Shown here in pieces: positions 6,868-14,295 of a stretch of DNA of 19,451 nucleotides. The notes below the pieces were generated by a model. That model searched no databases, was not told the origin of the DNA, and saw only the letters and a program-made list of their open reading frames with translations. Within the stretch, counting starts at the first letter, position 1; each line of letters starts with the position of its first letter. Source of the DNA: CAZPAN01 sp964428485 (GTDB lineage: Bacteria; Actinomycetota; Coriobacteriia; Coriobacteriales; CADBOM01); contig CAYRYP010000025.1 in NCBI GenBank assembly GCA_964428485.1, forward strand, positions 1 to 19,451, written 5' to 3'. Made by a program: the position numbers and the translations under genes.

Positions 6868-7935
6868 TTGAAAGGCAATCTGCACGACAATGACAACGGC
6901 GATGTGAGGGCTAGCATCGTCGTCCCATGCTACAAGGTGGAGAGGTATCTTCCCAGATGTCTCGACTCGCTGATGGCCCAGACGCTCCAGGAGATCGAGG
7001 TCATCTGCATCAACGACGGCTCCCCCGACGGGTGCATCGACATCATGCGCGATTACGAGAGGCGCTACCCGGGCAAGATCGTGGTCATCGACAAGGATAA
7101 CGAGGGGGTATGGAAGGGGCGCAGAGATGCCATCGCCATCGCCCGCGGCGACTACATCGGATTCGTCGACAGCGACGACTACGTTACCCCGGAATTCGCG
7201 CAGACCCTCTACGAGACGGCAATGGAGACCGGTTCGGACATCTCCGTCTGCGGCTTTCATAGGGTGGATGAGGTCAGCGGAAAGGTCCTGACCACTGAGA
7301 TGGCCGACCCCCGAGAGCAGATCATAGCGAGCGTGTGCCCGGAGCGCTTCCTTGAGCTAAATGGCGCGCCCTGGAACAAGTTCTTCTCCCGAAGGATTAT
7401 GCAGGACATCCCAGATCTCGAGCACATCCCACAGATCTTCGATGACATCATGCTTACGCTTCTGATCCTGCCCAAGGTAGAGAGGATCGCCTTCGCCCCC
7501 AGGGCACTCGTGCACTATATGGTCCGGAGCGATTCGATCATGCCTAGCATCAACAAATCGAAGGTCCAATCCACCTACGATGCCATGACCGACCTCCGCT
7601 CAGTCTACGACGATCTGGGCGCGCTCGACAGACTCGGTAAGTTCCTAGACGCTGCCGCCTTTCTGCACCTTGGAATATCGCTGATGTTCCGCGTCTCCTA
7701 CGACAAGAGTGCCAACCTCGGAGAGGTGCTCGCAGAAAATACGCGCTTTTTGGACGAGATGTTCCCAACATGGAGAACATCGGAGGTGATCTCGGCGGAA
7801 AACGCCAGACGCTACGGCGACGTGTTCAAACGCCTACTGATGGGCAAGCGCGTCTACAAGGCCCATCTGATGCGCCCCGCCCTGGCGGTCTACAGGTTCA
7901 TGATCGACAGGCTCCACAAGGACATAAAGTGGTAG
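6868..7935 (+). CDS. GT2 family glycosyltransferase (EpsJ/WfgS-like)
   Basis: This 355-aa soluble or peripheral glycosyltransferase has a GT-A domain: ASIVVPCYKVERYLPRCLDSLMAQTL (15-40), the EVICINDGSPDG nucleotide-sugar motif (44-55), NEGVWKGRRDAIAIARGDYIGFVDSDDYVTPE with the metal-binding DSDD (101-104), and an APWNKFFSRR acceptor-side helix near residue 165. The C-terminal third is helical with no clear membrane segment. Such enzymes add sugars to capsule, exopolysaccharide or wall-glycan repeat units. I chose the TTG at 6868 because GGAGG (6858-6862) sits 5 nt upstream. An in-frame ATG at 6784 lies before the TATAAT box and would give a non-conserved 28-residue extension. It is divergent from the flippase and convergent with the aldo/keto reductase, 35 bp apart; I see no clear terminator there. 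The donor and acceptor sugars are unknown. Confidence 0.87.
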   Translation: MKGNLHDNDNGDVRASIVVPCYKVERYLPRCLDSLMAQTLQEIEVICINDGSPDGCIDIMRDYERRYPGKIVVIDKDNEGVWKGRRDAIAIARGDYIGFVDSDDYVTPEFAQTLYETAMETGSDISVCGFHRVDEVSGKVLTTEMADPREQIIASVCPERFLELNGAPWNKFFSRRIMQDIPDLEHIPQIFDDIMLTLLILPKVERIAFAPRALVHYMVRSDSIMPSINKSKVQSTYDAMTDLRSVYDDLGALDRLGKFLDAAAFLHLGISLMFRVSYDKSANLGEVLAENTRFLDEMFPTWRTSEVISAENARRYGDVFKRLLMGKRVYKAHLMRPALAVYRFMIDRLHKDIKW

Positions 7936-7970
7936 GGGTACATGTAGGCCCTGCAAATCTCCGGCACCAC

Positions 7971-9113
7971 CTACTCGGACCTCTCTTCGGCTAGACCTAG
8001 GGCGTCCACGCAACGCTTCAACTCATCGACTATGGCTATATGCTGGGTGCAGACGGCCTCGCAGGCCCCGCATCCGATGCACTCTGTCGCACTCGTGTGG
8101 CCCTGCTTCTTCACGAGCCAGTTCTCCTGGTGCCTCGAGTACTTGAGGTCGTTATAGAGCGTGAGATAGTTCATAGAGGTAAACGTACCCGAGACACCGA
8201 TGTCCTTTGGGCACACCTTCGCGCAGTAGTCGCACACAGTGCACGGTATCAGCGGGAAGCGCGTCAGCTCCTCCTGCGCACGAGTCAGCACATCGCGCTG
8301 CAAATCGTCTAAGCCGTTGAAGCCATCCAGAGTCTCTATATTCTGGCGTATCTGCTCGATGGTGCTCATTCCAGAGAGCACCGTGACCACGCCATCGAGA
8401 TCGGCTGCAAACCTGAGTGCCCACGACGCAGGAGTACTGCTAGGCTCCGCCTCCTCGAGAATGGCCTGCACGGAGGCCGGGGGCTTGGCGAGCATGCCGC
8501 CCTTCACGGGCTCCATGATGACGATCGGGATGTCGTGGGCGCGCGCGACCTCGTAGCATCTGCGCGACTGTATAGCAGCGTTATCCCAGTCGGCGTAGTT
8601 GATCTGAAGCTGCACGAACTCCATCTCCGGATGCTCGGTGAGGATCGCGTCAAGCTCCTCTGGGGTCGAATGCGCCGAGAAACCGATGTGTTTGACCCTG
8701 CCCTCCTCCTTCAGCTTCTTGACGAAGTCCCACATCTCGAACTTGTCGAACGATCTCGTGCGACCCTGCCCCAGGTTGTGCAGCAGATAGAAGTCGAAAT
8801 AGCCCGCGCCCGAGCGTTCTAGCGACTCGTCAAAGGCACCCCAGGCCTCTTCCCTAGACTTGGCACTAATCCAGGGTGCGATCTTGGTGGCAAGCAGAAA
8901 GCTCTCGCGCGGATACCTCTCTACGAGGGCCTTTCTGATGGCCTCCTCGCTGCCCTTGTAGGCCCATGCGGTGTCAAAGTAGTTGTATCCCGCATCCATG
9001 AACAGATCTACCATCTCGCAGACCTGCTCCACGTCGATCTCCCCACTCTCGAGATTCGGCAGCCTCATCAAACCGAATCCAAGTTTTCCAGCTTCGAGAT
9101 CGAAACAACCCAT
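7971..9113 (-). CDS. Aldo/keto reductase with C-terminal 2x[4Fe-4S] domain
   Basis: This 380-aa protein has an N-terminal TIM barrel with the aldo/keto reductase tetrad: D47 and Y52 in YFDTAWAYKGSEE, K77 in LLATKIAP and H112 in YLLHNLG. A C-terminal ferredoxin-like module follows, with C291-x2-C-x2-C-x3-C301 and C345-x2-C-x2-C-x3-C355. This matches the COG1453 group of Fe-S aldo/keto reductases common in anaerobes. The reaction is likely NAD(P)H-linked reduction of an aldehyde or ketone, with the clusters passing electrons to or from a ferredoxin; no substrate can be assigned. I chose the ATG at 9113 since GGGGGAG stands 8 nt before it. The 18-residue upstream extension (from 9167) is basic and unlike the family. 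It is divergent from the ABC importer operon, so co-regulation is possible but unproven. Confidence 0.92.
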   Translation of the reverse strand: MGCFDLEAGKLGFGLMRLPNLESGEIDVEQVCEMVDLFMDAGYNYFDTAWAYKGSEEAIRKALVERYPRESFLLATKIAPWISAKSREEAWGAFDESLERSGAGYFDFYLLHNLGQGRTRSFDKFEMWDFVKKLKEEGRVKHIGFSAHSTPEELDAILTEHPEMEFVQLQINYADWDNAAIQSRRCYEVARAHDIPIVIMEPVKGGMLAKPPASVQAILEEAEPSSTPASWALRFAADLDGVVTVLSGMSTIEQIRQNIETLDGFNGLDDLQRDVLTRAQEELTRFPLIPCTVCDYCAKVCPKDIGVSGTFTSMNYLTLYNDLKYSRHQENWLVKKQGHTSATECIGCGACEAVCTQHIAIVDELKRCVDALGLAEERSE

Positions 9114-9175
9114 CTCCACTCCCCCTTGCTTGCGACCCCTCGAGGTCGTACGACTACCGGTCGTCAAATGTCCTT

Positions 9176-9197
9176 ATGGGAAATCGCTTATTCCCAT
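9176..9197. promoter_or_regulatory. Dyad-symmetric candidate operator ATGGGAA-N8-TTCCCAT
   Basis: Two perfect 7-base arms, 9176-9182 and 9191-9197, are separated by 8 bases, giving a 22-bp dyad of the size bound by dimeric helix-turn-helix regulators. It lies 63-84 bp upstream of the aldo/keto reductase ATG. No known regulator box is recognised. Confidence 0.45.
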
Positions 9198-9336
9198 GAA
9201 GAAAATATGCCGCTTTCAGGCTATTTAACTTAGAAAAATAAACTCCCCGGTAGGGACCTCTTCCTCAGCGGGCCTTGAATAATCCGCCCATTTTCCGTCC
9301 ATAGTTTACAGGGTCTCAGCACCTCGATTCTTCAGG

Positions 9337-9364
9337 TTCTGAGAGATTTTCAGGCGAGTATAAT
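9337..9364 (+). promoter_or_regulatory. Candidate promoter of the ABC importer operon
   Basis: A perfect TATAAT (9359-9364) is preceded at 16 bp by TTCTGA (9337-9342), a weak -35. TTCAGG occurs twice around it (at about 9331 and 9349), which could be an operator repeat. Transcription would begin near 9371, leaving a leader of about 100 nt before the lipoprotein start. Confidence 0.5.
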
Positions 9365-9376
9365 CCATCATGTTTC

Positions 9377-9434
9377 GGCCCAAAACGTGAACTGTTTCTA
9401 GGGTTTCGCGCGACCTTTGAAACTGCTTTTGGCC
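9377..9434 (+). ncRNA. Structured 5' leader (candidate cis-regulatory RNA)
   Basis: Just downstream of the predicted start of transcription, GGCC-c-AAAA (9377-9385) can pair with TTTTGGCC (9427-9434), leaving one bulged base. Inside it GTTTC (9394-9398) pairs with GAAAC (9419-9423), and GGT (9402-9404) with ACC (9413-9415) closes an 8-nt loop. The AAGGAGG ribosome site (9459-9465) lies outside the fold. It matches no riboswitch class I can recognise; the cobalamin-riboswitch core was looked for and not seen. It could be a translation or stability element, or chance pairing. Confidence 0.35.
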
Positions 9435-9469
9435 GATACGAAGACATCAGGCAAGAACAAGGAGGAACG

Positions 9470-10567
9470 ATGAAATCAAAGTGGATATGCGTCCTTGTGC
9501 TGGCAGCGCTGCTAGCGATGAGCGGGTTGGTCGCAGGATGCAGCTCCGACAGCCAGGACGGGGACGCCTCTGCCGAGCAGAGCGATACCAGGACTGTCAT
9601 CGACGATGACGGCAACGAGATCACCATCCCGGCGGATGTTGAGCGGGTCGCCCCCCTAATCGGTGCCTTCGCGCAGATCACCGAGATGCTCACCCAGGGT
9701 GGCGGCAAGATCGTCGCCGCCGCGACCAGCAACATCTCCGACGATTTTAGGGCGGTATTCACCGACTACGACGAGTCCAACCCCGACAACGCTCGAGACT
9801 CCGGCTCCGTCGAGGACCTAATCGCCTCCGGAGCACAGGTCGTCTACGGACCGGCTAGCAACATCTTCAGCGAGGAGCAGCTCGCCCAGCTCGATGAGGC
9901 CGGAATCATCGTCGTCAACATCAACAACTACAGCACCGTCGAGGGGATGTGCTCCTGCATCGAGAAGATCGGCCAGATCCTCGGAGACGAGGAGTACGCC
10001 AGGGCCCTGGAGTTCGTGGAGTACTACCAGGCCAGCCTCGAGGACTCCGCCGCCAAGGTCTCCGACCTCTCCGATGACGAGAAGGTGACCGCACTGCAGA
10101 TAAATGTCTCGGGCGGAATGTACACCTGCACCAACAGCAGCGACATCTCCAACGAGTACTACACCGCCGCCGGCGCCATCAACGTCGCCGCCGACTACAC
10201 CGGAGTCACCGATTCGGGCACCGGCCTCACCAACACCGTAGACGCCGAGCAGATCGTCGAGTGGAACCCGCAGTTCATCATCACGATGAGCGAGTCCGCC
10301 ACCGAAGCGATCCTCTCTGACTCCGCACTTGCCAACGTCGACGCCGTCGTCAACGGCAACGTCTACACCTGCCCGCAGGGACTCTACCTCTGGTGCGTGC
10401 GTTCCGGCGAGGGTGCAATGATGACTCCGTGGCTGGGAACCCTGTTCTATCCCGACAGGTTCTCCGATGTCGACATGACTGAGGTTGTCCAGAGCTTCTA
10501 TAGCGATTGGTACAATTACGATCTGTCCGAGGAGGACGCCGAGGCCATCCTCTCCAGCGAGAGCTAG
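9470..10567 (+). CDS. FecB/BtuF-type substrate-binding lipoprotein of ABC importer
   Basis: This 365-aa protein starts with a lipoprotein signal: KSK, a hydrophobic core and the lipobox LVAGC with the lipidated Cys at residue 24. An acidic Ser/Asp linker follows. The mature part has the periplasmic-binding-protein 2 layout: TVIDDDGNEITIPADVERV (42-60), SVEDLIASGAQVVYG (near 113-127), a long central helix and the C-lobe VDAVVNGNVYTCPQGLYLWCVRSGEGAMM. It would capture an Fe(III) chelate, haem, corrinoid or similar complex outside the membrane and deliver it to the permease encoded next. The start has a perfect AAGGAGG 4 nt before the ATG. A 10-bp GC hairpin follows the stop, which would favour excess binding protein over permease. 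The ligand cannot be read from the sequence. Confidence 0.9.
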   Translation: MKSKWICVLVLAALLAMSGLVAGCSSDSQDGDASAEQSDTRTVIDDDGNEITIPADVERVAPLIGAFAQITEMLTQGGGKIVAAATSNISDDFRAVFTDYDESNPDNARDSGSVEDLIASGAQVVYGPASNIFSEEQLAQLDEAGIIVVNINNYSTVEGMCSCIEKIGQILGDEEYARALEFVEYYQASLEDSAAKVSDLSDDEKVTALQINVSGGMYTCTNSSDISNEYYTAAGAINVAADYTGVTDSGTGLTNTVDAEQIVEWNPQFIITMSESATEAILSDSALANVDAVVNGNVYTCPQGLYLWCVRSGEGAMMTPWLGTLFYPDRFSDVDMTEVVQSFYSDWYNYDLSEEDAEAILSSES

Positions 10568-10593
10568 GACCGATCCTCAAACTTTGAACTGAT

Positions 10594-10622
10594 GGGCTCC
10601 CCCGGCGCGATTGGGGGAGCCC
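10594..10622 (+). terminator. Intercistronic GC hairpin (attenuator-like, no U-tract)
   Basis: GGGCTCCCCC (10594-10603) and GGGGGAGCCC (10613-10622) form a perfect 10-bp stem with a 9-nt loop, 26 nt after the lipoprotein stop. Only TTA follows, so it lacks the U-tract of a full Rho-independent terminator. Such hairpins between binding-protein and permease genes commonly protect upstream mRNA from 3' exonucleases or allow partial termination, giving more binding protein than permease. Confidence 0.75.
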
Positions 10623-10624
10623 TT

Positions 10625-10660
10625 ATGAGGGCGATGCGCAGAAAGGCTTCACAGAATTGA
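10625..10660 (+). CDS. Possible 11-codon leader ORF overlapping the permease start
   Basis: ATG at 10625 (with another in-frame ATG at 10634, preceded by GAGGG) encodes MRAMRRKASQN and stops at TGA 10658-10660. That stop overlaps the TTG start of the permease (TTGA). It sits immediately after the GC hairpin. It may serve to re-load ribosomes on the weakly started permease gene, or may be a chance reading of the spacer. Confidence 0.25.
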   Translation: MRAMRRKASQN

Positions 10661-11730
10661 GAGAATCTGCCGAGAGCCCACGCGGGGACAAACTTCGCGT
10701 GGGCTCGCCCACGTGGAAGAGGCGCGAGCTTGTAACCATCTTCGGACTGGTGATTTTCCTGCTGCTCCTCATCCTCGTCTCGCTGACCGTGGGCACCTAC
10801 GAAATGTCAGTAGGCGACATAATCAAAGTCATCGGAGACTGGATCAGCGGCAACATCGCCGACGGCGACAACAACGCCGTGGTGCTGATAATCATCCGGC
10901 TCCCGAGGATCATACTCGCCGCACTGGTAGGCGCGGCCCTGGCAGCATCGGGCGCCGCATACCAGGGGATGTTCCGCAACCCCATGGCATCCCCCGACAT
11001 CCTGGGCGTCTCCAACGGGGCCGCCGTGGGAGCAGCCGTGGCGCTGTTGTTCGCACTTCCCACGACGGCGGTGCACGGCATCTCGTTCGTATGCGGTCTA
11101 GGCACCGTGGTCCTGGTGCTCGCCATCGCCCGAATTTTCGGCAAGGGCAGCAACTCATTGGTAGTGGTGATCCTGGCCGGAGTCGTCATGTCATCGACCT
11201 TCCAGGCCCTCGTGTCGCTTGTGAAGTACGTGGCCGATCCCGACGATGTCCTCCCGCAGATCACCTACTGGCTTATGGGCAGCTTCGCCCGCAGCGGCAA
11301 CGACACCAATGTCATCTACATGGGCCTCATACTTCTTATCGCCGGCGGCATCCTGATCGGTATGCGCTGGCGCATCAACGCTCTCTCCTTCGGGGAGGAC
11401 GAGGCTCAGACCCTAGGCATCCCGGTCAGAAGGACTAGGCTCATCGTCATCATCACCGCGACCCTGCTCACCTCGGCCACAGTGTGCCTGTGCGGAGCGA
11501 TCGGCTGGGTGGGTCTTATCATCCCGCACATCACGAGACTGGCGGTGGGGCCGAACTACAAGACGCTGCTGCCTGTGTCCATGCTCGCAGGCGCGTGCTT
11601 CATGCTGCTCGTCGACGATGTCGCCAGGGTCATCGTGCCAGGGGAGCTCCCCGTCGGAATCCTTACGGCACTCATAGGCGCACCTCTGTTCATCTACATG
11701 CTTCTCAAGGGCAGGAAGGAGTGGTTGTGA
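10657..11730 (+). CDS. FecCD-type ABC permease
   Basis: This 357-aa polytopic protein belongs to the FecCD/BtuC family. It has about ten membrane helices, RLPRIILAALVGAALAASGAAYQGMFRNPMASPDILGVSNGAAVGA (near residues 82-127), the central WLMGSF segment, LGIPVRRTRLIVII (the cytoplasmic coupling region), GAIGWVGLIIPHITRLAVG (a family signature) and the LPVGILTALIGAPLFIYML end. A homodimer would form the translocation path for the chelate delivered by the lipoprotein. The start is a TTG at 10657, with AAAGG about 10 nt upstream; a GTG 14 codons in is an alternative, and there is no ATG before the first helix. It overlaps the ATPase start by 4 bases (GTGA). The length is normal for the family. 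Confidence 0.92.
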   Translation: MRESAESPRGDKLRVGSPTWKRRELVTIFGLVIFLLLLILVSLTVGTYEMSVGDIIKVIGDWISGNIADGDNNAVVLIIIRLPRIILAALVGAALAASGAAYQGMFRNPMASPDILGVSNGAAVGAAVALLFALPTTAVHGISFVCGLGTVVLVLAIARIFGKGSNSLVVVILAGVVMSSTFQALVSLVKYVADPDDVLPQITYWLMGSFARSGNDTNVIYMGLILLIAGGILIGMRWRINALSFGEDEAQTLGIPVRRTRLIVIITATLLTSATVCLCGAIGWVGLIIPHITRLAVGPNYKTLLPVSMLAGACFMLLVDDVARVIVPGELPVGILTALIGAPLFIYMLLKGRKEWL

Positions 11731-12506
11731 TTCTCTCGATTAGGGACCTCTCCTGCGGATACGGCAACAAGCATGTCGTGGACGGCTTCTCCCTCGACGT
11801 GAAGACAGGCGAGATAGTCTGCCTGCTCGGCCCTAACGGCGTTGGCAAGACAACCCTGTTCAAGACGATACTCGGGCTTCTGCCCCGTCTCGGTGGAAGT
11901 GTGATGCTCGACGGACGCGACACCACGGATTTCTCGCCCAAGGAGCTCGCAAAGCTCATCGCCTACGTCCCACAGGCCCACACTCCTCCGTTCGCATTCA
12001 CCGCACACGACGTTGTTGTGATGGGCAGGCTCGCGCACACGGGCTTCTTCTCCACACCAAAGGCGACAGACCACGAGGTGGCCGACCAGGTTATGGAACA
12101 ACTAGGGATATCGTTTCTCTCCGAGCGCATCTACACGGAGCTGTCCGGTGGCGAGAGGCAGATGACGCTGATCGGCAGAGCCCTGGCGCAGCAGCCCATG
12201 TTCCTAATGATGGACGAGCCCACAGCCTCGCTCGACTTCGGAAACCAGGTACAGGTGCTCTCTGCGATCAAGCACCTCTCCGAAAGCGGCCTCGGCGTCA
12301 TCATGACCACCCATGTGCCCGACCACCTCTTCCAGTGCGAGGCCAAGGGAGTGCTCATGCTGCGAAACGGAGAGTACGAGAAGGACAGCGCTGAGAAGCT
12401 GTTGACCGCCGAGAACCTGGAGAGGGCATACGGCATCGACGTGATGGTTCTCGATTCCGAGTGGGACGGGCAACAGGTGCGCTTCGTGCGCCCGGTGGTG
12501 AGATAG
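11727..12506 (+). CDS. FecE/BtuD-type ABC transporter ATPase
   Basis: This 259-aa cytoplasmic ATPase has every core motif: Walker A GPNGVGKTT (35-43), Q-loop YVPQ (Q83), signature ELSGGERQ (138-145), Walker B MFLMMDEPTASLD (158-170) and an H-loop at H196 (TTHVPDH). It energises the FecCD-type permease encoded just upstream. The GTG at 11727 is chosen because AAGGAG (11716-11721) lies 5 nt upstream, and because it overlaps the permease TGA as GTGA, a standard coupling arrangement. The open frame runs further upstream, but only as an out-of-frame reading of the permease gene. The C-terminal 50 residues (YGIDVMVLDSEWDGQQVRFVRP) fit the chelate-importer subfamily. It is the last gene of the operon, followed by an AT-rich spacer. 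Confidence 0.94.
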   Translation: MILSIRDLSCGYGNKHVVDGFSLDVKTGEIVCLLGPNGVGKTTLFKTILGLLPRLGGSVMLDGRDTTDFSPKELAKLIAYVPQAHTPPFAFTAHDVVVMGRLAHTGFFSTPKATDHEVADQVMEQLGISFLSERIYTELSGGERQMTLIGRALAQQPMFLMMDEPTASLDFGNQVQVLSAIKHLSESGLGVIMTTHVPDHLFQCEAKGVLMLRNGEYEKDSAEKLLTAENLERAYGIDVMVLDSEWDGQQVRFVRPVVR

Positions 12507-12770
12507 AGCGTCCGGCGTTCCAGCGTATGTGTATATCAGTGAACGAGTCGTCTGATCTCAATATCAAATTGCTGCTCAAATTGCTAGTGATGAAAACACA
12601 ATATTATGTGTATCATAGTCTCCAGTAAGCGATCTCTAAATATGATTCTTTGATAATTTCATAAGCTTGTAGCTTAGGATTTTTTCTTAGCAGGTTCGAT
12701 ATTGGCAGGACTCTCGGATCTGCTTTCTATTATTCACGTGTAGCACAACCAGCATAAATGGAGGCTGTGT
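12507..12770. promoter_or_regulatory. AT-rich intergenic segment with repeats before the PucR-type gene
   Basis: This 264-bp stretch is clearly richer in A+T than the flanking genes. It contains a 12-bp-period direct repeat CAAATTGCT (12565-12573 and 12577-12585), a dyad ACACA-N6-TGTGT (12596-12611) and a small hairpin followed by a T-run (12662-12685). No promoter pair is convincing; TTGGCA near 12692 has only poor -10 partners. It probably carries the end of the ABC operon transcript and the control region of the regulator gene. Confidence 0.55.
12662..12685 (+). terminator. Weak Rho-independent terminator candidate after the ABC operon
   Basis: TAAGCT (12662-12667) pairs with AGCTTA (12671-12676) over a 3-nt loop, and GGATTTTTT follows. 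The U-tract is good but the stem is short and AU-rich, and it lies 155 nt after the ATPase stop, so this is a low-strength call. Confidence 0.35.
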
Positions 12771-14273
12771 ATGATCATCAGCATGCGCATGATGAGCCAT
12801 ATCCTGCACGATAAGGTGGCCATAGAGAGCATCGTAGACGGCGACCCAGTCATCACCGGAATCCGCTGCATGGTATCGAGCAGAGAGCGGACCGTGAATG
12901 ACACCCTCTACATCGTCCCAGACGATGTAGAGGACAAGAGGTTCCACCTCATCAACAGAAACGACTGGATCACGATCTACGCCGACGACATAGGCGATGC
13001 GCTGAACATCGTACTCGCTGTTCAGGATAAGCTCGACAACTGGGAGAAAAGGCTCTCGGAGGCTGCAAACCGTGGAGACGTGCACAAGATTGCGATGCTG
13101 ACCGAAGAGGTCACCTCCAACCCCGTATCCATCATGAATACCTTCGGTGTCATCGTGTCGCACACCGAGGTCACCCCCGAGGAGAAAAAGAATCCGCTGG
13201 TGGAGAAGCTCTTCGCCTCGAAGATGATCCCCGTGCGCCCGATGTCGAAGCCCCAAGTGCTCGAGAATGTGGCCGGCAACCAAGGCAATGGCAAGAGACA
13301 TTCCAGGGTCTTCATCAACGACAGCACCTCCACCCCCTATGCCGGAGTGTTCTCCTTTAGGGACGACTCCGACATCGAGCTCGCAGGAATGACGGTGATT
13401 CAGCTCCGCAGACCCATCGACGAGTCCGACCTGCAGTTAATGGACGTGGCTGGGAAGTATCTTGGGATCGCCCTTGCCAACTGCCCGCCGGAGATGCTCG
13501 AGGGCAGGATGGCCCTCTTCCAGGGAATCATAGAGGACGGCCACGAGCTATCCGACGAGATGCTTAGAAGGATGCTCGCTCCCTATCGCCCGGGAGCCGA
13601 GATCAGGATGGTGGCAATGCGCCACTGCGTGAAAAACGACGATTTCCAGCGCAGGATGCTCACGCAATGGCTGAGAAACCGCTTCCCTACCTGCCTCACG
13701 GCGACGATAGACGATTGTGTCGTGGCACTCATGACCGACTCCCAGGTCTCGGAGCTCGCCTCCGCCAACACGCTCGCCTTCCTGAAGGACGAGATGGTCA
13801 CGGCCGGAGCGTCGCTACCCTTCACGGACCCGCATCTCATCATGTCTAGGACCAACCAGGCGCACTTCGCGCTCGACTGCGGCAACAACGAACCGGGGCT
13901 AAATAGGTGCGAGCAGTACGCCTGCAGGAAAATGATAGAGGGCCTCAGATCGGCCCCATGGGTCAAAGATTTGATCCATCCCGCCCTAGGACGCCTAAAA
14001 GCCTACGATAAGAAGCACGGGAGCTCCCTCTACGACACTCTACGCCACTACCTAGCCAACGAGCGGAGTCTGACCAGGTGCGCTGCGAAGATGTATGTGC
14101 ATAAGAACACGCTGCTCTACAGGCTCAAGCGCATCCGGGCCATCATTGGCGACATCATGGATGATGACGAGGAACGTCTCTGCCTGGTGCTCTCGTTTCT
14201 GATCGCCGACTCGGACGACCTCGACGGGGCCACGCAGCCGGATCGCCCCGAAGGTGATCTACCTACTATCTAG
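12771..14273 (+). CDS. PucR/CdaR-type transcriptional regulator
   Basis: This 500-aa cytoplasmic protein ends in a PucR-type helix-turn-helix (about residues 418-475): LYDTLRHYLANERSLTRCAAKMYVHKNTLLYRLKRI, the region where CdaR/PucR proteins bind DNA. The N-terminal 80 residues resemble a PucR-like sensor start (ESIVDGDPVITGIRCM... DTLYIVPDD). The middle (about 100-400) is a large sensory region of unclear family, with no membrane segment. GGAGG lies 6 nt before the ATG. Members respond to small metabolites such as purines, glycerate or proline and usually activate neighbouring catabolic genes. The inducer here is unknown; the nearest candidates for control are the ABC importer upstream or genes lost in gap 1 downstream. 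The length is near that of full-size PucR proteins. Confidence 0.85.
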   Translation: MIISMRMMSHILHDKVAIESIVDGDPVITGIRCMVSSRERTVNDTLYIVPDDVEDKRFHLINRNDWITIYADDIGDALNIVLAVQDKLDNWEKRLSEAANRGDVHKIAMLTEEVTSNPVSIMNTFGVIVSHTEVTPEEKKNPLVEKLFASKMIPVRPMSKPQVLENVAGNQGNGKRHSRVFINDSTSTPYAGVFSFRDDSDIELAGMTVIQLRRPIDESDLQLMDVAGKYLGIALANCPPEMLEGRMALFQGIIEDGHELSDEMLRRMLAPYRPGAEIRMVAMRHCVKNDDFQRRMLTQWLRNRFPTCLTATIDDCVVALMTDSQVSELASANTLAFLKDEMVTAGASLPFTDPHLIMSRTNQAHFALDCGNNEPGLNRCEQYACRKMIEGLRSAPWVKDLIHPALGRLKAYDKKHGSSLYDTLRHYLANERSLTRCAAKMYVHKNTLLYRLKRIRAIIGDIMDDDEERLCLVLSFLIADSDDLDGATQPDRPEGDLPTI

Positions 14274-14295
14274 CTCGAGCATGCTCTAGGGGCGG

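Larger units (their letters stand above)
9114..9469. promoter_or_regulatory. Divergent regulatory interval, aldo/keto reductase / ABC importer
   Basis: This 356-bp non-coding stretch separates two divergent genes and is visibly more AT-rich than they are. On the left it holds a palindrome GTCGTACGAC (9145-9154) and a 7-bp-arm dyad ATGGGAA-N8-TTCCCAT (9176-9197). On the right are a TATAAT promoter and a leader able to form a long hairpin. I see no convincing -10/-35 pair for the reductase and no open frame with a ribosome site. Confidence 0.6.

Noticed and set aside
7936..7970. Bidirectional terminator between the convergent GT2 and aldo/keto reductase genes
   Set aside because: The 35-bp spacer has only a TACATGTA palindrome and no T-run on either strand.
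9365..9469. Cobalamin, FMN or other known riboswitch in the importer leader
   Set aside because: The leader is only about 100 nt and lacks the conserved core sequences I know; kept only as an unclassified structured leader.
9316..9762. Minus-strand open frame (148 codons) across the importer promoter and lipoprotein start
   Set aside because: No ribosome site or recognisable domain, and it is antisense to the lipoprotein signal sequence.
11484..11726. Upstream extension of the ABC ATPase frame
   Set aside because: Residues before the GTG at 11727 are Arg/His-rich, fully inside the permease gene and unlike any ATPase N-terminus; AAGGAG fixes the start at 11727.
14277..14286. Palindrome GAGCATGCTC after the PucR-type gene as a terminator
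   Set aside because: Stem would have no usable loop, no T-run is seen and the gap cuts the sequence nine bases later.
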